A stretch of DNA of 64,000 nucleotides from Ruegeria sp. R13_0 (GCF_017743995.1 NZ_JAGHRB010000006.1:186001-250000), one strand, 5' to 3'. Shown: positions 43,658 to 53,176, counted from the stretch's first letter. Notes: a model not told the origin generated them from the sequence alone. Numbers and translations: made by a program.

Positions 43658-44443
43658 ATGCGGGCATTGAAAATCGCAGCGACAGGTATGACCGCGCAGC
43701 AAATGCGTGTCGAGACGATCTCGAACAACCTCGCGAATATGAACACCACCGGATACAACGCGCGCCGGGCCGAGTTCGCGGACCTGCACTACCAACAGAT
43801 GGCGCGGGCCGGCGCGGTCAATGCCTCAGACGGGACGGTGCTGCCAACGGGTATTCAGCTGGGTCTGGGCGTGCGCCCTGCCGCTGTGACGGTGCAGCTG
43901 GCACAAGGGGCCGTGTCGGCGACGGGGAATGATCTGGACGTGGCCATCGAAGGACGCGGCTATCTTGAGGTGACGCTGCCAAACGGTCAGGCCGCCTTTA
44001 CGCGCGATGGCAGCCTTAAACGCTCGGCCGAAGGGCTGATCGTGACATCGGACGGGTTCGCCGTGTCACCCGAGATCACAATTCCCGACGATGCGCGGTC
44101 CATCTCGATCAACGAGTCGGGCGAGGTCTACGCCTATTTCGACGATGCGCCCGAAGGCCAACGCCTGGGTGAGTTCACCTTGACCAGTTTCTCTAACGCC
44201 AAGGGTCTGGAGGCCATTGGCAACAATCTCTTCAAAGAGACCGAGGCCTCTGGTGCGCCGGTGCAGGGCGTACCGGGCGAGGACGGTTTGGGCACGTTGC
44301 GGCAGGGGTATCTTGAGGACAGCTCGGTCGATGCCGTGCGCGAGGTGACCGAACTGATCGAGGCCCAGCGGGGCTATGAAATGAACGCCAAGGTCATCAC
44401 CGCCGTCGATCAGATGATGAGCGCAACGACGCAGGTGCGCTGA
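43658..44443 (+). CDS. flgG: Flagellar distal rod protein FlgG
   Basis: A 261-residue distal-rod protein opening MRALKIAATGMTAQQMRVETISNNLANMNTTGYNARR and ending EMNAKVITAVDQMMSATTQVR, both diagnostic of FlgG. An AAGGAGA ribosome site precedes it. Overlaps flgA by 1 base (TGATG). Confidence 0.96.
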   Translation: MRALKIAATGMTAQQMRVETISNNLANMNTTGYNARRAEFADLHYQQMARAGAVNASDGTVLPTGIQLGLGVRPAAVTVQLAQGAVSATGNDLDVAIEGRGYLEVTLPNGQAAFTRDGSLKRSAEGLIVTSDGFAVSPEITIPDDARSISINESGEVYAYFDDAPEGQRLGEFTLTSFSNAKGLEAIGNNLFKETEASGAPVQGVPGEDGLGTLRQGYLEDSSVDAVREVTELIEAQRGYEMNAKVITAVDQMMSATTQVR

Positions 44444-44859
44444 TGCGTATGTTGCTGCTTGGTCTGACCCTGATAGCCCCGGTTGGGGCCTTTGCCGAGA
44501 TTGTGGTGCCGACCCGGACGATCCGCGCGAAAGAGATCATCTCGCAAGCGGATCTTGAGACAAAGCCCCGTGACCTGCCGGGGGCTGTGACCGATCCGAG
44601 TGCGTTGATCGGGCAGGAGGCCCGCGTTGCGCTCTATCCTGGCCGCCCCATTCGCGCAGCGGATGTTGGTCCACCTGCGCTTGTGGATCGCAATGATCTG
44701 GTCGTTTTGGTGTTTATCAGCCAACCGCTGTCGATCACAACCGAAGGTCGTGCGTTGGGCCGGGGCGCGGTGGGGGACCGAATTCGCGTAATGAACCTGT
44801 CCTCGCGGACAACAGTGACGGGCCGGATACGGTCTGATGGTCAAATCGAGGTAAAATGA
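44443..44859 (+). CDS. flgA: Flagella basal body P-ring formation protein FlgA
   Basis: A 138-residue periplasmic P-ring chaperone. Signal peptide MRMLLLGLTLIAPVGAFA; the mature part has a SAF domain (RTIRAKEIISQADLETK), RPIRAADVGPPALVDRNDLV and the C-terminal TTVTGRIRSDGQIEV. Shorter than many FlgA proteins, as usual for alphaproteobacteria. It overlaps flgH by 4 bases. Confidence 0.9.
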   Translation: MRMLLLGLTLIAPVGAFAEIVVPTRTIRAKEIISQADLETKPRDLPGAVTDPSALIGQEARVALYPGRPIRAADVGPPALVDRNDLVVLVFISQPLSITTEGRALGRGAVGDRIRVMNLSSRTTVTGRIRSDGQIEVK

Positions 44860-45590
44860 TGTCTGGATTGTCAAAACCCCTTCTTCTTGCGGTACTTGCG
44901 ATTTCGGCCTGCGGGCGATTGGATCACCTGGGCAAACCGCCCAGCTTCACCCCGACCGAGGATTCGCCGGAACAGGTAGCGATGCTGTGGCCGGGCCTTC
45001 CCTTACATACTCAACCGCAACGCACGGTGGATCGATCGTCGCTCTGGAGCGGCGGACAGCAGTCCCTGCTGGGTGACCAAAGGGCCATCAAGAAAGGCGA
45101 TATCCTGACCGTCGTGATTGAGCTGGATGAAGAGGCCGAGATCTCCAACAACACCAACAGGTCGCGGTCAGGATCTGAAAACCTGTCCGTGCCGAACTTG
45201 CTTGGACTACCGCAAAGGGCACAGGACAAACTGCCCGAAGGGGCCTCGTTCGACGAGGCCGTTGGGATCGAATCTGAGGCCTCAAGTTCCGGCCGCGGAT
45301 CGGTGCGGCGGAATGAGAAACTGACCCTGCGCGTGGCCGCAACGGTGATTGACGTGCTGCCGAACGGAGTTCTGTCGATCTCGGGCGCGCAAGAACTGCG
45401 CGTGAATTTCGAACTGCGAGAGCTGCTGGTGGCAGGTTATGTGCGCCCACAGGATATCTCGCGCAAGAATGAGATCACATATGACAAGATCGCCTCTGCA
45501 CGGGTGTCCTATGGTGGTCGCGGGCAGATCACGGATGTGCAACAGCCGCGCTACGGCCAGCAGATCCTCGATACCGTTTTGCCGTTCTAA
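44856..45590 (+). CDS. flgH: Flagellar L-ring protein FlgH (lipoprotein)
   Basis: A 244-residue outer-membrane lipoprotein of the L ring: lipobox ISAC (Cys19 or so) after MMSGLSKPLLLAVLAISAC. Core segments SLWSGGQQSLLGDQRAIKKGDILTVVIELDEEAEISNNTNRSRSG and C-terminal GRGQITDVQQPRYGQQILDTVLPF are diagnostic. Confidence 0.94.
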   Translation: MMSGLSKPLLLAVLAISACGRLDHLGKPPSFTPTEDSPEQVAMLWPGLPLHTQPQRTVDRSSLWSGGQQSLLGDQRAIKKGDILTVVIELDEEAEISNNTNRSRSGSENLSVPNLLGLPQRAQDKLPEGASFDEAVGIESEASSSGRGSVRRNEKLTLRVAATVIDVLPNGVLSISGAQELRVNFELRELLVAGYVRPQDISRKNEITYDKIASARVSYGGRGQITDVQQPRYGQQILDTVLPF

Positions 45591-45599
45591 GGGGTTCTC

Positions 45600-46121
45600 A
45601 TGATCAAGAAACTGCTTCCCGTGATCTTTCTGGTCATTGGCACCGGGGCTGGCATCGGCGCTGGGAAATTCCTTGGCGGTGGCGAGGCGAAGGTCGGGTT
45701 TGACAAGACCGAAAAGGTTGAAAAGACGGACAAAGAAACAAAAGAAAAACCCGCCAAATCAAAGGAAAAGGACAAGGGGAAAAAAAGTGAGGGGGGAGGC
45801 TTTGAATACCTGAAGCTCACCAAGCAATTTGTCGTGCCGATTGTGGAGGATGAGGAGATCTCAGCCCTCGTCACCATGTCCCTGAGCCTTGAGGCGAACT
45901 CGGCCATCACCGAAACCTTCTATGCGATCGAGCCAAAGCTACGGGACGGTTTTCTGCAAGTGTTATTCGATCACGCCAACACCGGTGGATTTGACGGAGC
46001 GTTCACGCATTCCGACAACCTAAGCACCTTGCGAAAGTCTCTGCTTGAGGTGGCGAAGAAAGACCTAGGCGATGATGTCTCGAAGGTCCTGATCATGAGT
46101 GTCAGTCGCCAGGATACCTGA
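45600..46121 (+). CDS. fliL: Flagellar basal body-associated protein FliL
   Basis: A 173-residue single-pass membrane protein (helix residues 4-22) next to the stator. A very Lys/Glu-rich linker (about 33-65, EKTDKETKEKPAKSKEKDKGKK) is followed by a FliL domain with FVVPIVEDEEISALVTMSLSLEANSA. It follows flgH by 9 bases and is the last gene of the plus block; the next gene is convergent. Confidence 0.9.
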   Translation: MIKKLLPVIFLVIGTGAGIGAGKFLGGGEAKVGFDKTEKVEKTDKETKEKPAKSKEKDKGKKSEGGGFEYLKLTKQFVVPIVEDEEISALVTMSLSLEANSAITETFYAIEPKLRDGFLQVLFDHANTGGFDGAFTHSDNLSTLRKSLLEVAKKDLGDDVSKVLIMSVSRQDT

Positions 46122-46125
46122 GGCC

Positions 46126-46145
46126 GTCACGGTTTTGGCCGTGAC
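46126..46145. terminator. Hairpin between convergent fliL and the FliJ-sized gene
   Basis: GTCACGG-TTTTGG-CCGTGAC: 7-bp perfect stem, 6-base loop, no T-run. It overlaps the end of the minus-strand gene and could terminate both transcripts. Confidence 0.4.
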
Positions 46146-46507
46146 CGCGCGCGCTTCTGTTCGGCCTTGAGGGTGTCATTCAAACGTTCAACCGCTTGTT
46201 TGCGCCCGAAGGCCTGACGCAGTTGCTGCATGGCTGCAAGTTTCTGTGCCCGGCATCGCGCCAGTTCCATGTTCAATTGCCGCCGAGTGGCGGCCTCCCA
46301 CCCATTCCACAAAACATCGGTTCCGGTGATCTGATACCCATCGGTCACCGCACTGTCCTGGCGGGTCTGCACAACCTGAGCGTCAAGACGCGCCAACTGA
46401 GCCTGCACACGTGCTTCGGCCTCCAACACGGGGCGCAGTTTTTGATATTCGCTTTGATAGACCGCTTCGGTGACTGATTTCAGGGCGGGCAGTTCGTGGC
46501 GTTTCAT
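46127..46507 (-). CDS. FliJ-sized coiled-coil flagellar protein
   Basis: A 126-residue helical protein opening MKRHELPALKSVTEAVYQSEYQKL and continuing in heptad-like helices (VLEAEARVQAQLARLDAQVVQ; LARCRAQKLAAMQQLRQAFGRKQAVERL). The size, Glu/Gln/Ala-rich composition and position after flhB suggest a FliJ-type export chaperone, but the motif is not clear enough for a name. Its ATG overlaps the flhB stop by 4 bases. Confidence 0.6.
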   Translation of the reverse strand: MKRHELPALKSVTEAVYQSEYQKLRPVLEAEARVQAQLARLDAQVVQTRQDSAVTDGYQITGTDVLWNGWEAATRRQLNMELARCRAQKLAAMQQLRQAFGRKQAVERLNDTLKAEQKRARSRPKP

Positions 46508-47589
46508 CCAATCTGTCCTTTTGCGCGCTTTCGCATGGCTTCGGCAAAACGGATCGCAGCAGCGACCGGGCGATAGTGTTCTTCGGCGATCTCCTGCCCG
46601 ATCTCGACGGTCGCGTGAATAGCGCGCGCCGTTGGCGGGTCCGAATGGATGGGAACGCCCGCCTCGCCGGCAGCCGACCGGATCGCGGCGGCTACCTCGT
46701 CGACACCCTTGGCCACACAGACGGGTGCCGCCCCAGCTGTCCGGGACCATTTCAAAGCGACTGCATAGTGGGTCGGGTTCACGATCACGACGTCGGCTTT
46801 CGGCACATCGGCCATCATCGGATTGGTCGCTATCTCCTGCGCCCGCGCGCGGCGCTGTTGTTTGACATGCGGGTCGCCTTCGGCGTCCTTGGTCTCATCC
46901 TGGATTTCCTTGCGTGACATCCGGTTCTTGCGCATGTGTTCGGCATATTGCCAAACGTAGTCGACGACCCCGATCGCAAGCGCGATGGCGATTACGATGA
47001 ACAGAAAGCGAAACAGCAGGTTCATCATCAGCAGGATCGACCCATGGACCGGAGCAGCGCTGGCGGAAACGATCTCGGTCAAGTTGGCCTTGAGGAACAG
47101 GGCCAGACAGGTGCCGTAGATCAGCAGTTTGGCAAAGCTCTTGGCGAATTCGAACAGCCCGCCCCTCCCGAACTTGTTTTTGGCGTTGGATAGGAGCGAG
47201 ATCCGCGAGAGTTTGGGTTGCAACTTGGTGGGCGCAAAAATCAACGCGCGCTGGGCGATGAGGCTCAGCAGAACCGCCGCCGTGGGAAGTGCAAACAGAA
47301 GGGCCACCGGCAAAAGTGCGCCCTTCAGCATTCCGGCGACCGGTGCTGTTGCAGGCCCCGATGTAACAAGCTGCGCGATGTCATCCGACTGGTCGATCAG
47401 AACCACAAACAATGTGCCCATCTGATCGACTGAAAACTTTCCGACCGTCAGTAGCGCGATCAGCAAACCGGTATAGGCGGCAACGACGGACAGATCGTTG
47501 GACTTTGCAACCTCACCTTTTTCGCGCGCTTTCTGCAGCTTCTGCGGCGTTGGATCAAAGGACTTTTCACTGTCGTCATCGGTACTCAT
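46504..47589 (-). CDS. flhB: Flagellar export switch protein FlhB
   Basis: A 361-residue membrane protein with four helices and a cytoplasmic domain whose NPTH autocleavage motif (VNPTHYAVALK) is intact near residues 268-271. It switches export from hook to filament substrates. ATG 47589 (MSTDDDSEKSFDPTPQKLQKAREKG) is the family start; the longer frame is an upstream extension over fliR. Confidence 0.95.
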   Translation of the reverse strand: MSTDDDSEKSFDPTPQKLQKAREKGEVAKSNDLSVVAAYTGLLIALLTVGKFSVDQMGTLFVVLIDQSDDIAQLVTSGPATAPVAGMLKGALLPVALLFALPTAAVLLSLIAQRALIFAPTKLQPKLSRISLLSNAKNKFGRGGLFEFAKSFAKLLIYGTCLALFLKANLTEIVSASAAPVHGSILLMMNLLFRFLFIVIAIALAIGVVDYVWQYAEHMRKNRMSRKEIQDETKDAEGDPHVKQQRRARAQEIATNPMMADVPKADVVIVNPTHYAVALKWSRTAGAAPVCVAKGVDEVAAAIRSAAGEAGVPIHSDPPTARAIHATVEIGQEIAEEHYRPVAAAIRFAEAMRKRAKGQIG

Positions 47590-48359
47590 CGACCGGAGTC
47601 CAGCGGGTTGAGGGTGAATGAAAACAGCGCGTCCGCCCAAATGGACAGGATCAGAGGTGCTCCGGCGAATAGCAGGAACAGCCCGGCAAAGGTGATCGCG
47701 GGGGCGCCGACAAAGGCAACCATCAACTGTGGCATCGCCCTGTTGATGACCCCAAGGGCGAGGTTGTAGATTAATGAGGCGATCACGAACGGAGTGGCCA
47801 GCGCAAAAGCCAACCCAAAGCTGTGGGCGATCTGCCTGACGCCCCATTGCGACAGATCAGGGGCCGAGAGGGTCTGGCCCATCGGGAACATCGCGTAGCT
47901 GTGGATCAGAAACTCGGCAACGCGGATGTGCAGTCCCATCAGCACCGCAAGGGCCAGCCCGGCCAAGGTTAGAAACATCCCCAAGGCAGGGGCCGGGTCA
48001 GCGGCCGCGCCTCCCAGAAGCTGAGACAGCGAGGTCGATTGCGCCGCGATTGACCCGGCGGTCTGCAAGGCCAGCACAAACAGGCGCAGCCCTATGCCCA
48101 AAACCATGCCGATCAGAACCTCGGTGCCGACCAGACGCGCCAGCGGCAGCAGGCCCGGATTGGATTGCGGGGAGGGCACCGCTGGCAGCACGATCAGGGT
48201 AAAGGCCACGGCGACCGCAAGCTTGACCCGGACCGGGATGCTGCGTTCGCCAAAAGCGGGCAAGAGGGTGACCACAGCGGACACCCTCAGAAAAACGGCA
48301 AACACATGCCACAGCCCCGTGCCGAGTTGTCCCAACAGCTCGGGCGGCAGGGCGATCAT
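47586..48359 (-). CDS. fliR: Flagellar export protein FliR
   Basis: A 257-residue membrane protein of the export gate with about six helices; AFGERSIPVRVKLAVAVAFTL and IAQSTSLSQLLGGAAADPAPALGMFLTL are FliR-like. Overlaps flhB and flhA by 4 bases each, consistent with one transcript. Confidence 0.92.
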   Translation of the reverse strand: MIALPPELLGQLGTGLWHVFAVFLRVSAVVTLLPAFGERSIPVRVKLAVAVAFTLIVLPAVPSPQSNPGLLPLARLVGTEVLIGMVLGIGLRLFVLALQTAGSIAAQSTSLSQLLGGAAADPAPALGMFLTLAGLALAVLMGLHIRVAEFLIHSYAMFPMGQTLSAPDLSQWGVRQIAHSFGLAFALATPFVIASLIYNLALGVINRAMPQLMVAFVGAPAITFAGLFLLFAGAPLILSIWADALFSFTLNPLDSGR

Positions 48360-50443
48360 GCGGGTACGGTTCCGACCAGGGCGGGGCGAGCCTCAAGACC
48401 GATTTCTTCGAAGGAGAGAACCGGATTGGACACCCCGCGCGCCTGCATGATCGAGCGCAACAGGCGGCGCCGGCGGGTCGAGGTCACGACGGCCGGAAAC
48501 AACCCGTGATCGGCGGATTGTGCGACGCTGTCTACCACACCGTCGGCGAGCTTGTTGAACAGATTGGGGGGCAGCGCCACGTCCAGCCCGGCGGCGGGGC
48601 CGTCGATCTGGTAGCTGGCAAACGTATCCTCCCATTCGGGGGCCAGTTGGATCAGCGGGATTGAGCCATCCTCACGTTTCATCTCGGCCACCAGTTGAAA
48701 GCCCAGCCGTTGGCGGACCAGCTCGCAAATGCCTTCGGGCTGGGTGGTGGTCAGACGCGCTTCGGCCACGCTTTCAAGGATCAGGGCCATGTTACGGATC
48801 GAAACACGCTCATCCAGCAGTAGCCTAAGAACCGCGTGCAGCGTGTCGATCGGCACCTTGTCGGGGATCAGTTCATCCAGCAGCTTGCGGTTTGCCTCGG
48901 CCCGGACAGGATCGCTGAGGCGGGTCATTTCGGACAACAGACGGCGCAGGGATTTCAATGTTAGCAGGCGTGAGAAGTTCTGCTTGATGATCTCCAGCAG
49001 ATGGGTCGCCAGAATCTCTGGCGGTGAGACGATGGTCGCGCCGTTCAGGGCGGCATCCTCTTGATCTTTCGGCAGAATCCAGCGTGCGGGGGCACCGTAG
49101 ACAGGCTCGGTCACGTCATTGCCTTCGGGCAGAAATTCGTGCCCGTCCTGCACCAGCGCCAATACCAGATCGGGGTTCAGCACGCCGCGCGCCTGTTCGA
49201 CGCCCTGCACCTTGATGACATAGGTGCCGGTGGGCAGATCGGCGCGGTCGGTCAAGCGAATCTCGGGCAGGATGAGGCCAAAGGTCGAGGCCACATAGGT
49301 CCGCATATTCGCAATGCGCGCGTCCAGCCCGGTTCCGGGGTTCAGCACCATGCTGACAAGGTCGGGCGCGAACTCCAGATGCACGTCGTCCAGATCCAGA
49401 ATATCGCCAATGGCTTGCGAAACAGGGGTTTCCGCCTCGGGGGCTGGGGTTTGGGCCTGAAGCGTCTCGGGCTTTTGTTTTTGATGGACCCTGTAGGCCG
49501 CGTATCCCAACACGCCCGCGCCCAGAATGAAGGGCAGGAAGGGCAGACCAGGGACGAGGGCGAAGAGAACCATCAACACAGCCACGGTGCCCAGCGCAGC
49601 CGGGTGCTTGCCCAGTTGCGAGAAGATGGCGTTGTCGGTCGCGCCCTGTGTGCCGCCGCGCGCCAGCAATAGCGCCGAAGCGATGGAGATGATCACCGCC
49701 GGGATTTGTGAGACCAGACCATCGCCCACGGTCAGAATAGCGTAGGTTTCAAAGGCGGATGTGACCGGCATGCCATGCACGATCACGCCCATGACCAGCC
49801 CCATCACAAGGTTCAGCAGCGTGATCAGCAGCCCGGCAACCGCATCGCCTTTGACGAATTTCGACGCGCCGTCGAGCGAGCCGAAAAAGGTCGTCTCTTG
49901 CTGTTCGCGTTCGCGCCGCTCTTTGGCTTGCTGGTGGTCGATGGCCCCGGCGGACATGTCGCTGTCGATGGCCAGTTGTTTGCCCGGCATTCCATCCAGA
50001 GCAAAGCGCGCGCCGACCTCGGCCATCCGCGCGGCGCCCTTGGTGATCACCATGAAGTTCACGATCAGCAGGACGCAGAACACCACGAGACCCAGAAAGA
50101 TACTGCCGCCCATCACGAAATTGGCGAAGCCTTCGATGACGTTGCCTGCCGCATTTGGCCCGGTATGGCCCTGACCGATGATCAGTTTGGTCGATGAGAC
50201 GTTGAGCGACAGCCTCAGCATCAGCGAGGCCAGCAGTATCGTCGGGAAGGATGAGAAATCCAGCGGGCGTTCGATGAACAGGGTCAGGGTGAAAATCAAA
50301 ATGGCCAGCGCGAAGGAGGCGGCCAGCCCTACATCCAGCACCCAGGCCGGCATCGGCAGGATCATCATCACGATGACGGTCATCAGCGCCAGTGCCAACA
50401 GGACAGTGGGTGAGAACAGGGACCGGGCGTTTATGGTGGGCAC
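48356..50443 (-). CDS. flhA: Flagellar export gate protein FlhA
   Basis: A 695-residue protein with eight N-terminal helices (about 15-330) and a cytoplasmic C-terminal domain. The FHIPEP-type loop ARFALDGMPGKQLAIDSDMSAGAIDHQQAKERR is diagnostic. Starts MPTINARSLFSPTVLLAL at 50443. Confidence 0.96.
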   Translation of the reverse strand: MPTINARSLFSPTVLLALALMTVIVMMILPMPAWVLDVGLAASFALAILIFTLTLFIERPLDFSSFPTILLASLMLRLSLNVSSTKLIIGQGHTGPNAAGNVIEGFANFVMGGSIFLGLVVFCVLLIVNFMVITKGAARMAEVGARFALDGMPGKQLAIDSDMSAGAIDHQQAKERREREQQETTFFGSLDGASKFVKGDAVAGLLITLLNLVMGLVMGVIVHGMPVTSAFETYAILTVGDGLVSQIPAVIISIASALLLARGGTQGATDNAIFSQLGKHPAALGTVAVLMVLFALVPGLPFLPFILGAGVLGYAAYRVHQKQKPETLQAQTPAPEAETPVSQAIGDILDLDDVHLEFAPDLVSMVLNPGTGLDARIANMRTYVASTFGLILPEIRLTDRADLPTGTYVIKVQGVEQARGVLNPDLVLALVQDGHEFLPEGNDVTEPVYGAPARWILPKDQEDAALNGATIVSPPEILATHLLEIIKQNFSRLLTLKSLRRLLSEMTRLSDPVRAEANRKLLDELIPDKVPIDTLHAVLRLLLDERVSIRNMALILESVAEARLTTTQPEGICELVRQRLGFQLVAEMKREDGSIPLIQLAPEWEDTFASYQIDGPAAGLDVALPPNLFNKLADGVVDSVAQSADHGLFPAVVTSTRRRRLLRSIMQARGVSNPVLSFEEIGLEARPALVGTVPA

Positions 50444-50452
50444 GCTGACCTC

Positions 50453-51151
50453 CTAGTTGAATGCGATGAAGGCGGTGGCAGCACCCGCCGCTGGAACCAG
50501 AGACCCCAGAGACCCGCCTTTGGATTCAACCGGTTGTACCGGGATCAGCGGGGCTGCTGCGCCGGTGAAAGGGTCCCGCGATGCCACATGGGTATGCGGC
50601 GGAACGGACCCGTCCAGCTGGGCCAGAACGGTCTGGAACCGACCGCGATAGGCCTCGGCCAAAGAAGGCGTGCGCGAATGATAGGCCCCTGCGGCAGCGG
50701 GCCAGGATCCAAGCTCGGCATAGAGGTCTTTGAGAAACTTTGCGGCGTAGGTGGCGTTCTCCTGCGGGTCGAACATTGCGTCGATCGAGCGGAAGGCTTT
50801 GCCGTGCCAGCGGTAGTTGATTTGAAAGCACCCGATGTCAAAGCTGCGCTTGCCGGCTTTGAAAATCCGGAAAACATAGGTTTTGGCCTCAACCTCGGAG
50901 GTGAACCAATAGCCCTGCCCTTCGACATTGATAGTCCAGGGCCAGGGTTGCAACCGCCCGTCATGAGTTCGCCCCGTCTCAACCCGTGAAATGGCGCGCA
51001 GGATGTCCAGTGGTACGCCTTCGGACAGCGCGGCGCGGCGTGCGGCCTGATCGCAGATATCACCCGCTCGGGCATCCGGCATGGCACGCCCGGCCTGCGC
51101 AATCAGCGCAAGCGTCAGCACAAAGACAATCGAGACGAAACGATGGGGCAT
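50453..51151 (-). CDS. Lytic transglycosylase (SLT domain), flagella-associated
   Basis: A 232-residue periplasmic lytic transglycosylase with signal peptide (about 1-23) and a Goose-type SLT domain. The catalytic Glu lies in RAISRVETGRTHDGRL; FDIGCFQINYRWHGKAF and YAAKFLKDLYAELGSWPAAAGAYHS are further SLT motifs. Just upstream of flhA on the same strand, so it is likely to open the peptidoglycan for rod assembly. Confidence 0.88.
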   Translation of the reverse strand: MPHRFVSIVFVLTLALIAQAGRAMPDARAGDICDQAARRAALSEGVPLDILRAISRVETGRTHDGRLQPWPWTINVEGQGYWFTSEVEAKTYVFRIFKAGKRSFDIGCFQINYRWHGKAFRSIDAMFDPQENATYAAKFLKDLYAELGSWPAAAGAYHSRTPSLAEAYRGRFQTVLAQLDGSVPPHTHVASRDPFTGAAAPLIPVQPVESKGGSLGSLVPAAGAATAFIAFN

Positions 51152-51224
51152 TCTGCCGGTCCGGGATTCGGGTCATTCCGGGCCAAGCTAGCCAGTCATC
51201 AGTTTACAGAGGGTTATCGCCCTA

Positions 51225-51653
51225 TCATTTTCGGTCGATCCGACGCCCGAACACGACGCTGGTATTGGTGCGCAGAACACCGGGGATTTTGGCCAGTTCA
51301 TCGACCAGAATATCCAGATCCTCGATCCGGGGAGCCTCGGCGGATAGCAGCAGGTCAAACTCGCCATTGATCGACAGGCAGCGTTTGACCTCGGGATAGG
51401 CCTCAAGCCGTTTGATGATGCGGGTGGTTTCCTTTTGCTGGACCTCAAGCATCACGATCACCTGCACGCGCGGGGTATCGTCACTGGCGTGCAATTGAAC
51501 GGAATAGCCCGCGATCACGCCACGCTCTTCCATGCGCTTGATCCGCTCATGCACGGTAGTGCGGGCTACACCCAGCTTGGCCGCGATATTCGTGGTCGAC
51601 TCACGGGCATTGTGCTGCAGCGCGGTGATGATGCGGCGGTCGAGCTGATCCAT
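51225..51653 (-). CDS. Lrp/AsnC-family transcriptional regulator
   Basis: A 142-residue regulator: N-terminal HTH (MDQLDRRIITALQHNARESTTNIAAKLGVARTTVHERIKRMEERGVI) and C-terminal RAM ligand-binding domain (VQVIVMLEVQQKETTRIIKRLE). Amino-acid-responsive regulators of this class form octamers or dimers. Separate from the neighbouring flagellar genes; its targets cannot be read here. Confidence 0.9.
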   Translation of the reverse strand: MDQLDRRIITALQHNARESTTNIAAKLGVARTTVHERIKRMEERGVIAGYSVQLHASDDTPRVQVIVMLEVQQKETTRIIKRLEAYPEVKRCLSINGEFDLLLSAEAPRIEDLDILVDELAKIPGVLRTNTSVVFGRRIDRK

Positions 51654-51702
51654 GGGGCCTCCGGCAGGGTCGCTTTGGTTTACGGTAGAAGCGCCCGGAG
51701 GC

Positions 51703-52917
51703 TCAAGGCTTCTGCGCCGAGGGGGCTTTGTCGGATCGCGGCCAGATGATCAGTGCAGCAGCGATCCCCAATGCGGAAGCGCAAGTTATCGTGGTCATGA
51801 CCACGGTTGCGCCGAAACGGGTCATCAGCCACCCCGATAGCGGATAGAGGACCAGCCAGCAGGCATGGGACAGGGTGAACTGGGCGGCAAAAACGGCAGG
51901 TCGGTCCTCGGGCCGGGCCGAGCGGGTCAAAAGGCGGCCCGAAGGGGTCAGGGTCATCGAATAGCCAAAGCCCACGCAGGCCCAGAAGGCCGTAAGAAGC
52001 GGTAGGGAGAGTGCGCCGGATGTCAGGGCGGCTCCGGCCATACCCAACGTGCCGATGGTCGCCCCGGTCAGCATAACCCGGCGGTCCTCGACCCGATCCA
52101 GCAGAGAGGGCAGCAGGAAGGCCGCGATCATCGAGCCGCCTCCGAACCCGGCCAACGCAATGGCGACCGCACTTTCGGACAGGCCCAGATCCGCGCGCAC
52201 GAGGACCACCGTATTGACGATCACCATGGAACTCAGCGAGGCGGCGGACCAGCTAAGCGCCAGCAAACCGCGCAACCGTGTGGTCGACAGATAGAGACGG
52301 ATGCCCCGTGTCGTCCGGTCATAGATACCCCGTCGCGCTGCGGGTTTGGGTGAGGGCAGAATGACAGACACCACCAGCAAGGCCGAGGCGACAAAACCGG
52401 CGCTGGTGCCCCAGAACAGCGTGTCGAAGCTGACGAATAGCAGCAGTGCCGCCGCCAGCATCGGGCTGAGCAGGCTTTCCAGATCGACCGCCAACCGCGA
52501 GAGTGACAAGGCGCGGGTATAGTCGCGCTCATCCGTCAGGACGTCGGGAATCGTGGCCTGAAACGCGGGTGTGAACCCGGCGGAGGCCGATTGCAGGACG
52601 AAGATCAGCACATAGACCTGCCAGACCTCGGACACGAAGGGCAGGCACAGGGCGACCGCAGCCCGTATCAGATCCAGCACCACCAGCATCCTGCGCCGGT
52701 CGAGCTGTTCTGCAAACGCTGCCGCCAGTGGCGCAATCCCCACATAGGCGACCATCTTGATCGTCAGAGCCGTGCCCAACACCATCCCCGCAGCCTCGCC
52801 CGCCAGATCATACGCCAATAGGCCCAGCGCGATCGTCGCCAGCCCGGTCCCCGTCAACGCGACGACCTGAGCTGCCAGAAGGTGGCGGTAGGTGCGGTTT
52901 TGAAGGATGCTCAGCAT
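51703..52917 (-). CDS. MFS exporter paired with an NreA/RcnR-type repressor
   Basis: A 404-residue twelve-helix MFS protein of the enterobactin-exporter/NreB type (signature segments YVGIAPLAAAFAEQLDRRRMLVVLDLIRA and GGGSMIAAFLLPSLLDRVEDRRVMLTGA). It begins 4 bases after the repressor gene in the same direction. Together with the repressor this pair resembles NreA-NreB or DmeR-DmeF, i.e. Ni(II)/Co(II) efflux, but the substrate is an inference. Confidence 0.8.
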   Translation of the reverse strand: MLSILQNRTYRHLLAAQVVALTGTGLATIALGLLAYDLAGEAAGMVLGTALTIKMVAYVGIAPLAAAFAEQLDRRRMLVVLDLIRAAVALCLPFVSEVWQVYVLIFVLQSASAGFTPAFQATIPDVLTDERDYTRALSLSRLAVDLESLLSPMLAAALLLFVSFDTLFWGTSAGFVASALLVVSVILPSPKPAARRGIYDRTTRGIRLYLSTTRLRGLLALSWSAASLSSMVIVNTVVLVRADLGLSESAVAIALAGFGGGSMIAAFLLPSLLDRVEDRRVMLTGATIGTLGMAGAALTSGALSLPLLTAFWACVGFGYSMTLTPSGRLLTRSARPEDRPAVFAAQFTLSHACWLVLYPLSGWLMTRFGATVVMTTITCASALGIAAALIIWPRSDKAPSAQKP

Positions 52918-52920
52918 GGG

Positions 52921-53175
52921 TCAGAGGTACTTTGTGATGGTTTTGAAATCTTCGATGGCCGATCCGTCCTCGGATGTCAGGCAATGGTCGATGTGATCGT
53001 GGATCAGAACCCGTTTGGCATTGGTGATTGCTTTTTCGACGGCGAACAGTTGCTGGGCAACGTCGGAGCAGGGCGCGTGATCTTCGAGCATGGCAATGAC
53101 TTTCGCCAGATGCCCATGCGCCCGTTTCAGGCGGGCGGTGATTTGCGGGTGCGATTCATGCGTGAGATCGGTCAT
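52921..53175 (-). CDS. CsoR/RcnR-family metal-sensing repressor (NreA/DmeR-like)
   Basis: An 84-residue all-helical repressor: KRAHGHLAKVIAML, APCSDVAQQL (Cys36) and VLIHDHIDHCLTS (His61, Cys65; also His59, His64) are the family landmarks. The IHDHIDHC segment and the His-rich N-terminus (THESH) match the nickel/cobalt-type members as I remember them, rather than the formaldehyde type. Probably autoregulatory through the operator described next. Confidence 0.85.
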   Translation of the reverse strand: MTDLTHESHPQITARLKRAHGHLAKVIAMLEDHAPCSDVAQQLFAVEKAITNAKRVLIHDHIDHCLTSEDGSAIEDFKTITKYL

Positions 53176-53176
53176 G

